Assembly: GCF_001592965.1 (NCBI RefSeq)
Contig: NZ_LRPC01000012.1
Coordinates: 372,001 to 436,000, forward strand
DNA: 64,000 nucleotides
Direction: 5' to 3'
Source: Roseivirga spongicola
GTDB lineage: Bacteria; Bacteroidota; Bacteroidia; Cytophagales; Cyclobacteriaceae
Shown here in pieces: positions 8,714 to 18,311 of the stretch. The notes below the pieces were generated by a model. The model saw only the letters and a list, made by a program, of their open reading frames with translations. It ran no database searches and was not told the DNA's origin. The first letter of the stretch is position 1; every line of letters begins with the position of its first letter. A program made the translations under genes and the position numbers.

Positions 8714-11083
8714 ATGCTCAAGAACTTCATAGTGGTTGCTTTTCGCAGCCTTCGTAAAAACTCACTTTACTCTGTAATTAACATCTCAGGTCTTTCTGTA
8801 GGAATTGCCTGCAGTATTCTCATACTGCTTTGGGTAAGAGATGAAACATCGTTTGACAGGTTTATTCCAAAAGTAGATAAGCTTCATCAGGTATGGGTAA
8901 ATGCCAGCTATGATGGGAGTGTTCAGTCCTGGAACTCGGTTCCTCTACCTACTTATTTAGAGCTGAAGTCTGCTCACGCCAAAATTGTGAATTCTGCAGT
9001 AACTGGCTGGGGTGGTAAGAGGTTAGTGGCTAATGGTGACAAGAGAATCAATATTCAGGGCTATTATGTAAGTGAGGAGTTTCTGGATATGTTTGAGTTT
9101 CCTATGGTTGAAGGAGACAGAAGTATGGTATTAGATGACCCTTCTTCTATTGTTATCTCTGAGAAGTTAGCCGCTACCATGTTTGAAGAGGGCGAAGACC
9201 CAATAGGAAAATTCCTAAAGGTTGAAGATGCTAGTACACTTCAAGTAACAGGCATATTCAAAGATATTCCTCAGAACTCAACTTTTCAGTTTGATTATCT
9301 GATTCCGTGGAAACACAGGGCATCTATACAGCAGTGGGTAAGAGATAATGAACAGAACTGGGGAAATTATTCATTTCAAGTCTTTGTAGAGCTGGCCAAT
9401 ACTACCGATGAAACAGAAGTAGAAGCAGGCATTAAAGACATACTCACTGAAAAGGGACAAACCGATGTGCCAAGAGAGTTCTTTTTACACCCAATGCCAC
9501 GATGGAGGCTTCATACCAGCTTTGAAAATGGTGTTGAGTCGGGCGGTCAGCATGAATATGTAACTCTATTCTCCATAATTGCCTTGTTCATTTTGATAAT
9601 AGCGTGCATCAACTTTATGAACTTGGCGACCGCCCGCTCCGAAAGAAGGGCCAAAGAAGTAGGGATTAGAAAGACTTTGGGTTCAAAACGAGGTCAGTTA
9701 ATTATGCAGTTTTATGGAGAGTCTGTCCTCATCTCCCTAATTTCTTATTTGTTCGCTTTACTACTAGTTTTTGTGGCTTTGCCTTCTTACAATAATTTGG
9801 TAGATAAGCAGTTGAGTATTGATTTTGGAGCTTCTCAATTTTGGGTGTTCTCATTGGCTATTATTTTAGTTACTGGTGTAATTTCTGGTAGCTACCCTTC
9901 TCTTTACCTTTCTTCCTTCAATCCGGTAAAAACCTTAAAAGGAAAAATATCTGTAGGCAAGAATGCCAACCTGCCGAGAAGAATACTTGTTATGCTTCAG
10001 TTTGGATTTGCTATAGTTTTGATAATCAGCACTATTGTAATTCTCAAGCAGATCGACCTAGCTAAGAGCAGAGATATTGGCTACAGTCAAGAGGGTTTGA
10101 TTTCAATGACCTTGACCGATGCTATATCCGAGAACTATGATGTTATAAAGAATGAGCTTAAGCGGAAGAACCTGATTGTTAATATGACACGATCTAATAG
10201 CCGTGTTACCAGTATTAATTCAAACAATTTTTTGGGGTGGCCAGGTAAGCCAGAAAGTCAAAAGGTGATGTTTGTTACCGTTGTGCGAGGCTATGACTGG
10301 GCAGAAACCATGGGGGCAGAAATGCTTTTTGGTAGAGACTTGAGCAAAGAGTTTGCTACCGATTCTTCAGCTATAGTGATCAATAAATCTGCTTTAGATT
10401 TGATGGGCATAGAAGGTGACCCTGTAGGAACTCAGTTAGACTTGTGGGGAGAAAAAAGAACCTTAGTAGGTGTTGTTGATAATGTGATGATGGGCTCTCC
10501 TTATGAAGAAGTTAGGCCAATGTTTATGGTAATAGATGACTGGGGCGGTTCAGTTACACTTCGTTTACCAGCAACTAATAATATGCAGTCTTTATTAGCC
10601 GGGGTTCAGGAGGTTTTTGAAGAATACAATCCTGCTTATCCGTTTGAATATGAGTTTGTAGATGTAGCTTTTGAAAGAAAGTACACAACTATAAACCTGA
10701 CCCGGAAACTGTCAATGATTTTTGCTTTGCTTACCATATTTATTACGGGTTTAGGCTTGTTCGGACTGGCTTCTTATACCGCACAACAGAGAATTAAAGA
10801 GATTGGAATAAGAAAGGTGCTTGGAGCGTCAGTTACAAATTTGGTAGGGCTTATGTCTCGAGATTTCGCAAAGCTTGTACTAATGTCGTTTGTAATATTT
10901 GCTCCCTTAGCGTATTTCTTACTTAGCAGCTACCTACAGCGCTACACCATTAGAACCTCTTTAGATTGGTGGATTTTCGCGTTAACAGGACTAGTTGCAC
11001 TAGTTTTTGCTATAGCCGTTGTGGTCAATCAGGCGAGAAGGGCAGCACTGGCAAATCCTGCTCGCTCATTAAGGTCTGAATGA
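8714..11083 (+). CDS. FtsX/MacB-type ABC transporter permease
   Basis: The 789-aa inner-membrane protein has the duplicated layout common in Bacteroidota: a transmembrane helix at about 20-40, a MacB-like periplasmic domain, an FtsX domain with three helices (about 285-400, containing ERRAKEVGIRKTLGSKRGQL), then a second periplasmic domain and a second FtsX domain (about 665-785, containing QQRIKEIGIRKVLGASV). The R-x-KE-GIRK-LG motif is the coupling segment that meets the ATPase. No ATP-binding subunit lies next to it, so its partner is encoded elsewhere. Such permeases act in lipoprotein release, peptide signalling or drug efflux; which applies here cannot be told. Confidence 0.88.
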   Translation: MLKNFIVVAFRSLRKNSLYSVINISGLSVGIACSILILLWVRDETSFDRFIPKVDKLHQVWVNASYDGSVQSWNSVPLPTYLELKSAHAKIVNSAVTGWGGKRLVANGDKRINIQGYYVSEEFLDMFEFPMVEGDRSMVLDDPSSIVISEKLAATMFEEGEDPIGKFLKVEDASTLQVTGIFKDIPQNSTFQFDYLIPWKHRASIQQWVRDNEQNWGNYSFQVFVELANTTDETEVEAGIKDILTEKGQTDVPREFFLHPMPRWRLHTSFENGVESGGQHEYVTLFSIIALFILIIACINFMNLATARSERRAKEVGIRKTLGSKRGQLIMQFYGESVLISLISYLFALLLVFVALPSYNNLVDKQLSIDFGASQFWVFSLAIILVTGVISGSYPSLYLSSFNPVKTLKGKISVGKNANLPRRILVMLQFGFAIVLIISTIVILKQIDLAKSRDIGYSQEGLISMTLTDAISENYDVIKNELKRKNLIVNMTRSNSRVTSINSNNFLGWPGKPESQKVMFVTVVRGYDWAETMGAEMLFGRDLSKEFATDSSAIVINKSALDLMGIEGDPVGTQLDLWGEKRTLVGVVDNVMMGSPYEEVRPMFMVIDDWGGSVTLRLPATNNMQSLLAGVQEVFEEYNPAYPFEYEFVDVAFERKYTTINLTRKLSMIFALLTIFITGLGLFGLASYTAQQRIKEIGIRKVLGASVTNLVGLMSRDFAKLVLMSFVIFAPLAYFLLSSYLQRYTIRTSLDWWIFALTGLVALVFAIAVVVNQARRAALANPARSLRSE

Positions 11084-11090
11084 CCACCCT

Positions 11091-11124
11091 CTAGCCCCTC
11101 TTAAATCAGGAGGGGATTGGCTAG
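11091..11124. terminator. Bidirectional terminator between convergent genes
   Basis: CTAGCC-CCTC and GAGGGG-N3-GGCTAG form an imperfect stem (CCCCTC/GAGGGG continuous) in the 37 bp between the rightward permease and the leftward hydrolase gene. There is no strong T-run. Confidence 0.5.
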
Positions 11125-13328
11125 TGTCTAAAACCAATATTATCAAGGGCTATTAGCCCTTTTTCTGTTTGGTTGAATATGAATCTAATGGACTTCACGG
11201 TAGTAGAATCAGCTCCAAAATCAGATAGTGGTATGCTTACTGATTCAGTAGCAATCTCCCAGTTTCCTCCAAAGGAGTTATTCATTCCTTCGAGTTTCAT
11301 ATACCTTACTTTAAGCTTTGGAGCAAGCCTTTTGTGTTGTAGTAAGCTAGTAGCGAAGGTGTCAGAATCGGTAATCAGTTGTATTTGAAAGTCAATGTCT
11401 GTAGTGTCAGCAACCTCCAAGTCTTTGTCACTAGCTCGCCCCAAGGTGAGCAGTAATTCCGAGTAGTTAGCCATATCTAAACTATCGTTTAATGAAAGCT
11501 GATAAGCAGCGGTGGCGCTGATAGAGTCATTGTCCCAGCCTAAGATTACAGCATTGGTGCCTTGTGTTTCTCCACCGCGCATCATCAGTGGTTGCTCTCT
11601 CCAAACCATTAAGTTATTGCCTGCTGCTTTACCAATAGACGTTGAAGTAAGGTCAATATCTTCTTCGTAATTCACTAAAATAGAATCTTTTGAAGTAGAG
11701 TAGTTATTTAAGAATACCGTGTTAGGAAGCCAATCCGCAGCAGTTGCAGAGTTGACAAACAATGGTTCTAGGTCTTCTCTTTGATTAAACACTCGTTCGG
11801 CAAAAGCAGAAATGTATACTTTGGCAGCTTTTCTTTGTTCTTCACCGCTTATTAATGCTCCAGTATTTAAAAACCAGCCATAAGGTTCTCCGAAATCTCT
11901 TCTCCCCCAAATAGAGTTAAACTGACCATGGTTTGCTCGGTGAATCAGTACTCCTGCTTTAAAGTATTCTAAGGAGTCGGTATAGTTAATGCGTTGATAT
12001 TGCCTCAAGCCAAAGAAACTAACTTCATCGGAATCGTATGAGCCCTGAAGAGAAAGATAGTTGATGTTTTTGAGCTCCATTCTTCTAAAATATCGCTGAT
12101 CTGTAGGAGCAATGGTTACCAAACCTTTAATGCCAAAATTAAAGTCGAACTTAACGTTTGCATTATCTGGAAAGTAGGCTAATTCATTGAACTGTGCGGC
12201 AATGCTTACCGCTTCGCCACCTCTAGAATGACCTATGAGTATCACATTTTCCAAATCGGCCCGTTCGAAGAAATCTGAAGAAGTGTCTTCAGTCCAATTT
12301 TTCCATTGTTCTAAATGCTTCAGAAGCAACCAAGCACGTATTGGCATTTCTTTTCCCCTGAAGTCTCCAGACCACGTTCCGTTAATGTAGTTTTCATCTA
12401 CAGATACGGTTATAAAACCTCTGCTAGCTAATAATTCGCCCAAATAGGCATAGCCAGGGTCTGAGAAGTGCTCCATGCTATGGTTACCATGAACAATAAG
12501 TACTATAGGTGATTTCCCCTCTTTTTCAGGCATCCAAAACCTGCCATTTATAGGGGCTTCTTCAATTCCAAATCCCCAAAAGCGCTCTCTCCATTTTTTC
12601 TTTTTGCCACTCCAATCAGGGAGCAGCAGGCTAGCGTCTACGGTTTCCGTCTGGTAATCTACACTATCTCCAAACTCAGGTCTTCTATCGTTATTCCCGC
12701 TGCCATAAGTAAAGTACTTGAAGCTATAGTCTCCATTTTCTGAATGGTTACTAATGCCAAGGTCTGTTAAGCTATTTTTAATTACAGGTTGAAAATCTAC
12801 TGGATACGAGTCTTCTCCAGAAGGAATAACCTGACGAAGAGGGAGGTAAAAACAAACAAGGCCTAGAACAACTGAGAAGGTACAGAAGGCAATGGAACCT
12901 TGCTTTTTAATGAGTGAATAAATAGCTCCTCCAATAAAAATGGCACCAATAATAAATGCGGCTAAAGTATAATTGAGCACATCGTTTGGCCAGCTCAGCC
13001 TCAGTTCTTGTGCTAATAAAACAATACCAATGACAGCGAGAATTATGGACAAATACCGAATGGGGAAATGATCGGTAATAGCTTTAAGTACAGAAGCTAC
13101 CCATCGGAACAGGTAAAAAGCTAAAATACCAAGTAGTACATAGGCAGATACTTGAAGTGCTATAGGGAGGCCAGTTCTGAAGTAAAAACCGGCAAAGGCC
13201 ATTATAAAAAGTGAGAGTAGGAGTAGACCCCAAAAAGCACCGCGTAAAAAACTGTCTTTAGCGGTTTTTATTTCTCCAGATTTAGGGATCCGATTTTGTT
13301 CTTTAACGCGTTGAACAAAATTTTTCAT
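11121..13328 (-). CDS. Membrane-anchored alpha/beta hydrolase
   Basis: The 735-aa protein has five predicted membrane helices in the first 170 residues, then a large alpha/beta hydrolase domain facing one side of the membrane. The core shows IVLIVHGNHSMEHF (about 276-289, an oxyanion-type HGN) and the nucleophile elbow GHSRGGE with Ser368. VLIHRANHGQFNS (about 455-467) probably gives the catalytic His. The last 150 residues are beta-rich and resemble a carbohydrate-binding or jelly-roll module. It recalls the membrane/PET-hydrolase-like esterases of the dienelactone superfamily, but the substrate is unknown. It is not in an obvious operon. Confidence 0.75.
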   Translation of the reverse strand: MKNFVQRVKEQNRIPKSGEIKTAKDSFLRGAFWGLLLLSLFIMAFAGFYFRTGLPIALQVSAYVLLGILAFYLFRWVASVLKAITDHFPIRYLSIILAVIGIVLLAQELRLSWPNDVLNYTLAAFIIGAIFIGGAIYSLIKKQGSIAFCTFSVVLGLVCFYLPLRQVIPSGEDSYPVDFQPVIKNSLTDLGISNHSENGDYSFKYFTYGSGNNDRRPEFGDSVDYQTETVDASLLLPDWSGKKKKWRERFWGFGIEEAPINGRFWMPEKEGKSPIVLIVHGNHSMEHFSDPGYAYLGELLASRGFITVSVDENYINGTWSGDFRGKEMPIRAWLLLKHLEQWKNWTEDTSSDFFERADLENVILIGHSRGGEAVSIAAQFNELAYFPDNANVKFDFNFGIKGLVTIAPTDQRYFRRMELKNINYLSLQGSYDSDEVSFFGLRQYQRINYTDSLEYFKAGVLIHRANHGQFNSIWGRRDFGEPYGWFLNTGALISGEEQRKAAKVYISAFAERVFNQREDLEPLFVNSATAADWLPNTVFLNNYSTSKDSILVNYEEDIDLTSTSIGKAAGNNLMVWREQPLMMRGGETQGTNAVILGWDNDSISATAAYQLSLNDSLDMANYSELLLTLGRASDKDLEVADTTDIDFQIQLITDSDTFATSLLQHKRLAPKLKVRYMKLEGMNNSFGGNWEIATESVSIPLSDFGADSTTVKSIRFIFNQTEKGLIALDNIGFRH

Positions 13329-13480
13329 AAGCTAAGGTTGAAAAAGTTGGCTTATGAATTACGCTGCTTGACTGCTAGAATCAAAGGAAGATCATTGATT
13401 ATTTATTGATTTTTCTATCAGTGGTAATACACTTAGGTGTTGTTAATGAATGAGTTAGTTTGTGTGTAGTATGTTATTAC

Positions 13481-14014
13481 TTACCTATTATAGGTGCGTT
13501 CGTAAATATAACATGGTGTGTTTAGGAATTCGAACTCACACTTTCTTGACATCCCGTTATTCATAGCCACTTTTTGCGAACCGATGTTGTCAATATTAAT
13601 GATGGAAATAACACTGCTGTCTATTTTGTGTTCTTCAAAATACCCTCTCAGTCTGATAGCCATTTCAGAGGCATAACCTTGTTTCCAGTATTTGGGAATA
13701 ACAGAGTAACCGATTTCGAAACGCTCTTCACCCAATACATCTTCACGCCAGATAATACCGGCATTGCCAATCAATTCTCCTGTTTCTTTGAGGCAAGCCG
13801 CCAAAATTCCAACTCCAGTTTCACCATAGCGCTTCATTTGCCTCTCCACCCAAATCTTAGATTCTTCTTCAGGAGTTTTTGGATCTAAAACGCCTACATA
13901 GTGCAGATATGGGTTGTCAGTAAAGAAAGCTTCCCAAGCTTTGGTGTCTACTTTGGTTAATAATCGAAAGCTAATGCGTTCGCTTTCTATCGGGAATTGG
14001 TATCGGTGTTTCAT
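13481..14014 (-). CDS. GNAT acetyltransferase, RimJ/RimL type
   Basis: The 177-aa protein starts RYQFPIESERISFRLLTKVD and continues with the acetyl-CoA fold: IGNAGIIWREDVLGEERFEIGYSV (strand pair) and KYWKQGYASEMAIRL, the pyrophosphate-binding loop, followed by SQKVAMNNGM. This is the RimJ/RimL subclass, which acetylates N-termini or small amines. It overlaps the upstream yigZ-like gene by 4 bp and is the last gene of a three-gene operon. Confidence 0.88.
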   Translation of the reverse strand: MKHRYQFPIESERISFRLLTKVDTKAWEAFFTDNPYLHYVGVLDPKTPEEESKIWVERQMKRYGETGVGILAACLKETGELIGNAGIIWREDVLGEERFEIGYSVIPKYWKQGYASEMAIRLRGYFEEHKIDSSVISIINIDNIGSQKVAMNNGMSRKCEFEFLNTPCYIYERTYNR

Positions 14015-14625
14015 TCAGGAATATCAAATTGAATTGGGTGGCTTAAGTTCTGCAGCAAAGTTACTTTGTTTCTAAGCTCTTCTGTCTTAGAAACAATGAC
14101 TTCCGTCTTTAATTCACACTCCATTTCAAAATTTTGGCTGACAATTTCCAACTCAAAATCACTCACCAGCTTCATCACCTCATTCATTTCTTCATAAGGG
14201 AAGATGAACTTTACTGAATTAGTAATTAGTTTTTCGACTACTTTATTCTGCTCTAAAGCCTCTGCTGCAGCAATCTTATAAGCATTAATGAGTCCGCTTA
14301 CTCCGAGCTTGGTTCCGCCAAAATATCTTACAACAACCACTAAAGTATTGGTCAGCTCCTTCGACCTAATTTGCCCTAGAATCGGGTCGCCTGCAGAGTG
14401 GTTGGGCTCACCATCGTCATTGGCTCGGTATTGAGCACCATCAGCGCCTAAAATGTAGGCATAGCAATGGTGACGGGCATCATAATACGTTTTCTTTATC
14501 TCTTCTAGTTTCTCCTTTACATCATCTTCAGTTCTGGCAGGCAAGGCAATACCAATGAACTTACTGCCCTTTTCTTTGTATAAGCTTTCTGAGGTTTTGG
14601 AAATGGTGCGGTATGAATCCTGCAT
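14011..14625 (-). CDS. YigZ/IMPACT family protein
   Basis: The 204-aa protein matches the YigZ (UPF0029/IMPACT) family across its length. The N-terminal IMPACT domain shows RHHCYAYILGADGAQYRAND and EPNHSAGDPILGQI, and VVVVRYFGGTKLGVSGL closes it. The C-terminal part is the small DUF1949 ferredoxin-like domain. Bacterial members have been linked to translation or peptide handling, but no reaction is agreed. The gene lies 1 bp after the transporter stop and overlaps the GNAT gene by 4 bp, so translation is coupled. Confidence 0.92.
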   Translation of the reverse strand: MQDSYRTISKTSESLYKEKGSKFIGIALPARTEDDVKEKLEEIKKTYYDARHHCYAYILGADGAQYRANDDGEPNHSAGDPILGQIRSKELTNTLVVVVRYFGGTKLGVSGLINAYKIAAAEALEQNKVVEKLITNSVKFIFPYEEMNEVMKLVSDFELEIVSQNFEMECELKTEVIVSKTEELRNKVTLLQNLSHPIQFDIPE

Positions 14626-14626
14626 T

Positions 14627-15517
14627 TTACAAAGCTTTCAAAATCTCTTGATAGCTCAAAAGAAAGATGACCACTAATGCCAATAATACACCAATGTAAT
14701 TCAGTTTAGATAGCTTTTCTTTGAACAGCACAATAGCGAGCAGAGTAGAGCAAATAATGATTCCGATGTTGAGGGCAGGATAAACTATGGCTCCATTGTT
14801 ATCAAAAGCAGATAGCGCTTTTAGGTTGAAGTAAATGGAGAAATAATTAGGTACGCCTAGGCATAAGCCACCTATTAATTCTTTTCTGCCAAACTTAACG
14901 CCCTTAACCAAACAAACAATACAGCCCGTTACAAAGGCAGATGCAAACACAAAAATGGGATATATTGACTCTATTTCTTCAGTAATGAAGTGATGGTTTA
15001 CGTAGTTAAGGTAGGTATCTATAAGTCCGCCTAAAAAGAAAATAGACATGGGTAGAAGTAGAAACTTGAAAGTAAGTCTTACCTCTGCCGTCTTGTTGGC
15101 TTTTCTACTAACTAGCCAAATGGAAACAAATGCTAGCCCTATGCCAATATAATTCCAAGTGTCTAGCTCGTTTAGTGCATATTTAAATACGAAAAGGCTA
15201 AAGACTACCGGGATAGCCAAACTCATTTTACTTGCAACAGTAGCCACAGAAACACCTCTAACCTGTGTGGTATGTGCCATTAAAAAGAAGGTGCTTATAA
15301 ATATGAGCCCAAGTATTATGGCCGAAATAAACCAAGAAGAGTTAGGAGCAAATTCGCTACTAATGGCAGTTGTACCTACATATAATGTTCCTGTGATAAC
15401 ACAAACCCCATAGTTGACCACTATGGCCGGAAGCGTATTGATGTTGAACTTGCTGAATGACCGAAAAGCCATGAAAATGGCCACATTGGCAAGAATAGTT
15501 AGCAAGAGATATAGCAT
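14627..15517 (-). CDS. EamA/DMT-family membrane transporter
   Basis: The 296-aa protein consists of ten hydrophobic helices in two similar halves, the layout of the drug/metabolite transporter superfamily. The C-terminal helices (ALSAFDNNGAIVYPALNIGI and LAIVLFKEKLSKLNYIGV) carry the usual EamA pattern with a Lys-Glu-Lys loop before the last helix. The substrate cannot be predicted. It is the first gene of the operon that continues into the YigZ and GNAT genes. Confidence 0.82.
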   Translation of the reverse strand: MLYLLLTILANVAIFMAFRSFSKFNINTLPAIVVNYGVCVITGTLYVGTTAISSEFAPNSSWFISAIILGLIFISTFFLMAHTTQVRGVSVATVASKMSLAIPVVFSLFVFKYALNELDTWNYIGIGLAFVSIWLVSRKANKTAEVRLTFKFLLLPMSIFFLGGLIDTYLNYVNHHFITEEIESIYPIFVFASAFVTGCIVCLVKGVKFGRKELIGGLCLGVPNYFSIYFNLKALSAFDNNGAIVYPALNIGIIICSTLLAIVLFKEKLSKLNYIGVLLALVVIFLLSYQEILKAL

Positions 15518-15615
15518 AGCCCGCGAATTTACTTGTTCTTATTGAGCTTTTCTTTATGAAGCTCAAAAGACTAATTGCTATCTAAGTTATTGCCAAACTT
15601 CCTGATGTCCGTTGT

Positions 15616-16353
15616 CTATAAGTTGTGCGAGTGATCGTAGGTTTCGTCATAGGTAATTACTGCTTTGAGCGTCCATACTTCTAACATTTCGGAGTTATTC
15701 AACGCCTTTTTTAGTTCGAATTTCTTGAGCAGCTTCACTCCTTGATCTTTCCATATAGTAATGTAGCACAGTACATTTTCATCTATGGTAGCTAACTCAT
15801 TTCTTTCACCTATCAATACATCGCCATACTTAATAATCATGTTGGCAAACAGATGCTCCATATCCGATGGAAGCTGAAAGGCTCTGAGCTGTTTTTCGTT
15901 GTTGTATGGCAGCTTTATAGTAGGGAGTGTTGCTATATAAGCTAGGTTAGAACTATTTTTTGCATAGAAATAATGCTCTTTAGTAGAGATATATTTAACT
16001 TCACTTATTACAGGAGAAGAATCTCTAGAATTTTTTGAAAATGAGTCAGCCGACTCTTTTCTAAAAGTCGCCTCAACTACTTTTTCATTAGCTGCCGTTT
16101 CCAAGGGTTTTTGACCTAACCTAGATTTTCGGGGTCTTTTAGAGATGCCTAACAGGTTGTCACTTGTGGTGTCAAGAATTTTGACTAAGGTGGTTAGCTT
16201 TTGGTAGTCTGGGAAGCTTATGCCCCTTTCATAGTTGGATATGGTATTACGTTTGAGTTGACTGGTGCATAGTTTATTCATCATGTTAGCCAGCTCTTCC
16301 TGGCTTAACCCTCTGGCTTCTCGAAGCTTTCTGAGTTTTTCTCCAAATGACAT
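15616..16353 (-). CDS. XRE-family HTH regulator with unknown C-terminal domain
   Basis: Residues 4-65 form a Cro/CI-type helix-turn-helix (LRKLREARGLSQEELANMM, then NTISNYERGISFPDYQKL). The remaining 180 residues are not a peptidase or membrane part and I do not recognise them; a basic linker (SKRPRKSRLGQ) joins the two. The unknown part may sense a ligand or mediate oligomers, by analogy with phage-type repressors. It is divergent from a small HTH gene 66 bp away, so both may be controlled from this gap. Confidence 0.8.
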   Translation of the reverse strand: MSFGEKLRKLREARGLSQEELANMMNKLCTSQLKRNTISNYERGISFPDYQKLTTLVKILDTTSDNLLGISKRPRKSRLGQKPLETAANEKVVEATFRKESADSFSKNSRDSSPVISEVKYISTKEHYFYAKNSSNLAYIATLPTIKLPYNNEKQLRAFQLPSDMEHLFANMIIKYGDVLIGERNELATIDENVLCYITIWKDQGVKLLKKFELKKALNNSEMLEVWTLKAVITYDETYDHSHNL

Positions 16354-16419
16354 GGGTTATAGGTGTTGTTCGAATTGATGGACATTTTCAGTTAAATCCT
16401 AGGTGTGTAACGCGATATC

Positions 16420-16686
16420 GTGACGAATATGAGTAGCTTTAAAGAAATAAAAAAGCGTAAGAGAGATGGGGATTATGAGCTTGTTGCTGAGGCTTTAGGG
16501 CTCAGTAAGGCCACAATCCGATCTATTGTTAATGAAAGAAGAGGTGATAGACACCATGTTTTAGTGGCTTTTGACATACTGTTCAGGTTAAGAGATATTT
16601 ATCCCAAATTGGTGCAACAGTATATAGAGGGTGAGCTGAAGGAGGAGGTTGACATCAAGTTTTTTGATGTTGATATAGATAAGTAA
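16420..16686 (+). CDS. Small helix-turn-helix protein
   Basis: This is an 85- to 88-aa protein. The first codon is GTG at 16420; an ATG three codons later (16429) is equally likely. The segment VAEALGLSKATIRSIVNERRGDR looks like a helix-turn-helix of the lambda-repressor or YlxM type, and the last 20 residues are acidic. Its size and place beside an XRE regulator suggest a DNA-binding partner, but no target is visible. A hairpin 19 bp after the stop probably ends the transcript. Confidence 0.6.
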   Translation: MTNMSSFKEIKKRKRDGDYELVAEALGLSKATIRSIVNERRGDRHHVLVAFDILFRLRDIYPKLVQQYIEGELKEEVDIKFFDVDIDK

Positions 16687-16990
16687 TAAATCTTGAACGG
16701 ATCACCTGATTCATAACATCGAATCAGGCGTATAGAATTTGATAGAAATGTCAATATTCTTTGACAGGATAAAGTGCAGAAATTGAGCTTCTTATAGGAG
16801 TCTTTATTCCCTTGAAAACAGGCGGTAGATACTAGCTCAGTACCTAGTTTTATTTTGTATAATCGGTTATTTAGCTTTACTAATGGCAACGAGAAATAGC
16901 TGTTGAATTTAGAGTTATAGCTCATAAACTGAACTAGTTTCTTGTCGCTGAAAAGTAGATGAGTTACTTTCCCTAGAGAGATTTTAATCA
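16687..16990. other. Intergenic region with one terminator hairpin
   Basis: An 8-bp perfect stem (CCTGATTC at 16705-16712 with GAATCAGG at 16721-16728) follows the small HTH gene and probably ends its transcript, though it lacks a T-run. The rest should hold the promoter of the sugar operon at 16991. I see no other repeat, RNA gene or convincing reading frame. Confidence 0.5.
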
Positions 16991-17389
16991 ATGAATAAAG
17001 AGCCAGCTTTTCTTATGTTTTCGGGTGTTTCAGAGGCACGAGGACAACTGAACTATTTAGAGGGACTAAGAGATATTCCTTTTGAGGTGAAACGTGTCTA
17101 CTGGCTTACGGAAGTGCCAGATCAACAGGTACGTGGCGGTCATGCTCATAAAACTGGCGAACAAGTGATTGTATGTACTAATGGAATAATTGAGGCAGTA
17201 TTGGATGACGGAAAAGGTAGGGTACTGAATTATACCTTAGATAAGCCAAACCAGGGCTTATACATTCCTGCCATGTGGTGGGGGAAAATGCTGTTTAGCA
17301 GAGGAGCTCAATTACTCGGTTTGGCTTCAGATGAGTTTTCTGAAGAAGACTATATTCGAAATAAAGAAGACTTTAATGGAGCAGTTTGA
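16991..17389 (+). CDS. FdtA/QdtA-like sugar 3,4-ketoisomerase cupin
   Basis: The 132-aa protein is a single cupin domain of the WxcM/FdtA/QdtA family, which isomerises dTDP-4-keto-6-deoxyglucose to the 3-keto form on the way to dTDP-3-amino sugars such as Fuc3NAc or Qui3NAc. The family pattern is clear: FEVKRVYWLTEVP, then RGGHAHKTGEQVIVC with the active-site histidines, IPAMWWGKM, and the closing EEDYIRNKEDF. The matching dehydratase and aminotransferase are not in this window. It heads a four-gene surface-sugar operon and overlaps the next gene by 14 bp. Confidence 0.85.
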   Translation: MNKEPAFLMFSGVSEARGQLNYLEGLRDIPFEVKRVYWLTEVPDQQVRGGHAHKTGEQVIVCTNGIIEAVLDDGKGRVLNYTLDKPNQGLYIPAMWWGKMLFSRGAQLLGLASDEFSEEDYIRNKEDFNGAV

Positions 17390-18311
17390 GCTGCATAATT
17401 CCGCAATAGATGGGGGAGAGTATAATTACCCTCAGCTGCTTTACAGCACTCCAGCATTTTTGAAGGCCAATAATAATCTGCCACAAAAGTATTTCTATTT
17501 CTTTAATAAGAGCAGTAATAAATATCTAGCACATTTGGCTGTGAGCGTTGATGGTGATATCGCTGTCAGTCCGCTAAAGGCTCCTTTTGGAGGGGTTGAA
17601 TTTGAAGATTCTTTATCTGCCGCAGATTTAAAAAACTTCATCAAAGCTGTAGAAAGCACACTGGCCAGTGAAGGAATTCAGGAAATCAGGTTACATCAGC
17701 CACCAGAAAACTATCAGCTACAGGATACCATCAACGATGTCTTACTAGAGTTAGAGTATGACATTATTCAAGAAAGGGACTATCATGGAATTGACATTGA
17801 TGGCTTACCGTTGTCAGAGAAAATGGTAGATATGCAAAAACGGAGACTCAAAAAGTGTGAGAAATCCGGTTTTACTTATAAGAAATATAGGAAGAGCGAG
17901 CTGGCCGGGGCTTTCCATCAGATAGATAGATGGAGAACCGCAGCTGACAAAGGCCTGTCAATGACATGGGCCGATTTGCATAATTCTAACAAAAGAAACC
18001 CAAAAGCATATCACGCGTTCGGCATAGAGAACGAACATGGGTTGATGATAGCTGGGTCTATTGTAGTAAAGGTGAGTGATAGGGTATTGTATAATTTCTT
18101 TCCCGCCAGTTATGACGCGTATAATGCGTATAGCCCTATGGTTATGTTGACCAATAAAATCTACGAATGGGGTCAGGCTAATGGGTTTACTCACTTGGAC
18201 TTAGGTACCTCATATGTGCATAAAAATGTAAATACAGGGTTAAGATTGTTTAAGGAAAGATTAGGCGGAAAGGTATATAGGGCATGGAGTTGGAGGAAAA
18301 AGATAAGCTAG
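17376..18311 (+). CDS. FemAB/GNAT-like acyltransferase of a glycan operon
   Basis: The likely start is the ATG at 17376, giving 311 aa; an upstream in-frame ATG at 17331 would add 15 residues that only re-read the cupin gene's end. The protein has the double-GNAT look of FemAB or Acetyltransf_6 proteins: MQKRRLKKCEKSGFTYKKY in the middle, then GSIVVKVSDRVLYNFFPASY and a C-terminal LDLGTSYVHKNVNTGLRLFK acyl-CoA-type loop. Such proteins in sugar loci acylate amino sugars or add amino acids. Acting on the 3-amino sugar made with the upstream isomerase is plausible, but that is inference. Confidence 0.65.
   Translation: MEQFELHNSAIDGGEYNYPQLLYSTPAFLKANNNLPQKYFYFFNKSSNKYLAHLAVSVDGDIAVSPLKAPFGGVEFEDSLSAADLKNFIKAVESTLASEGIQEIRLHQPPENYQLQDTINDVLLELEYDIIQERDYHGIDIDGLPLSEKMVDMQKRRLKKCEKSGFTYKKYRKSELAGAFHQIDRWRTAADKGLSMTWADLHNSNKRNPKAYHAFGIENEHGLMIAGSIVVKVSDRVLYNFFPASYDAYNAYSPMVMLTNKIYEWGQANGFTHLDLGTSYVHKNVNTGLRLFKERLGGKVYRAWSWRKKIS

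Noticed and set aside
16599-16991. Minus-strand frame of 130 codons between the small HTH gene and the sugar operon
   Set aside because: It overlaps the end of a better-supported gene, has low-complexity composition (Ser/Tyr/Leu/Cys) and no family look, and would cover the promoter region of the sugar operon.
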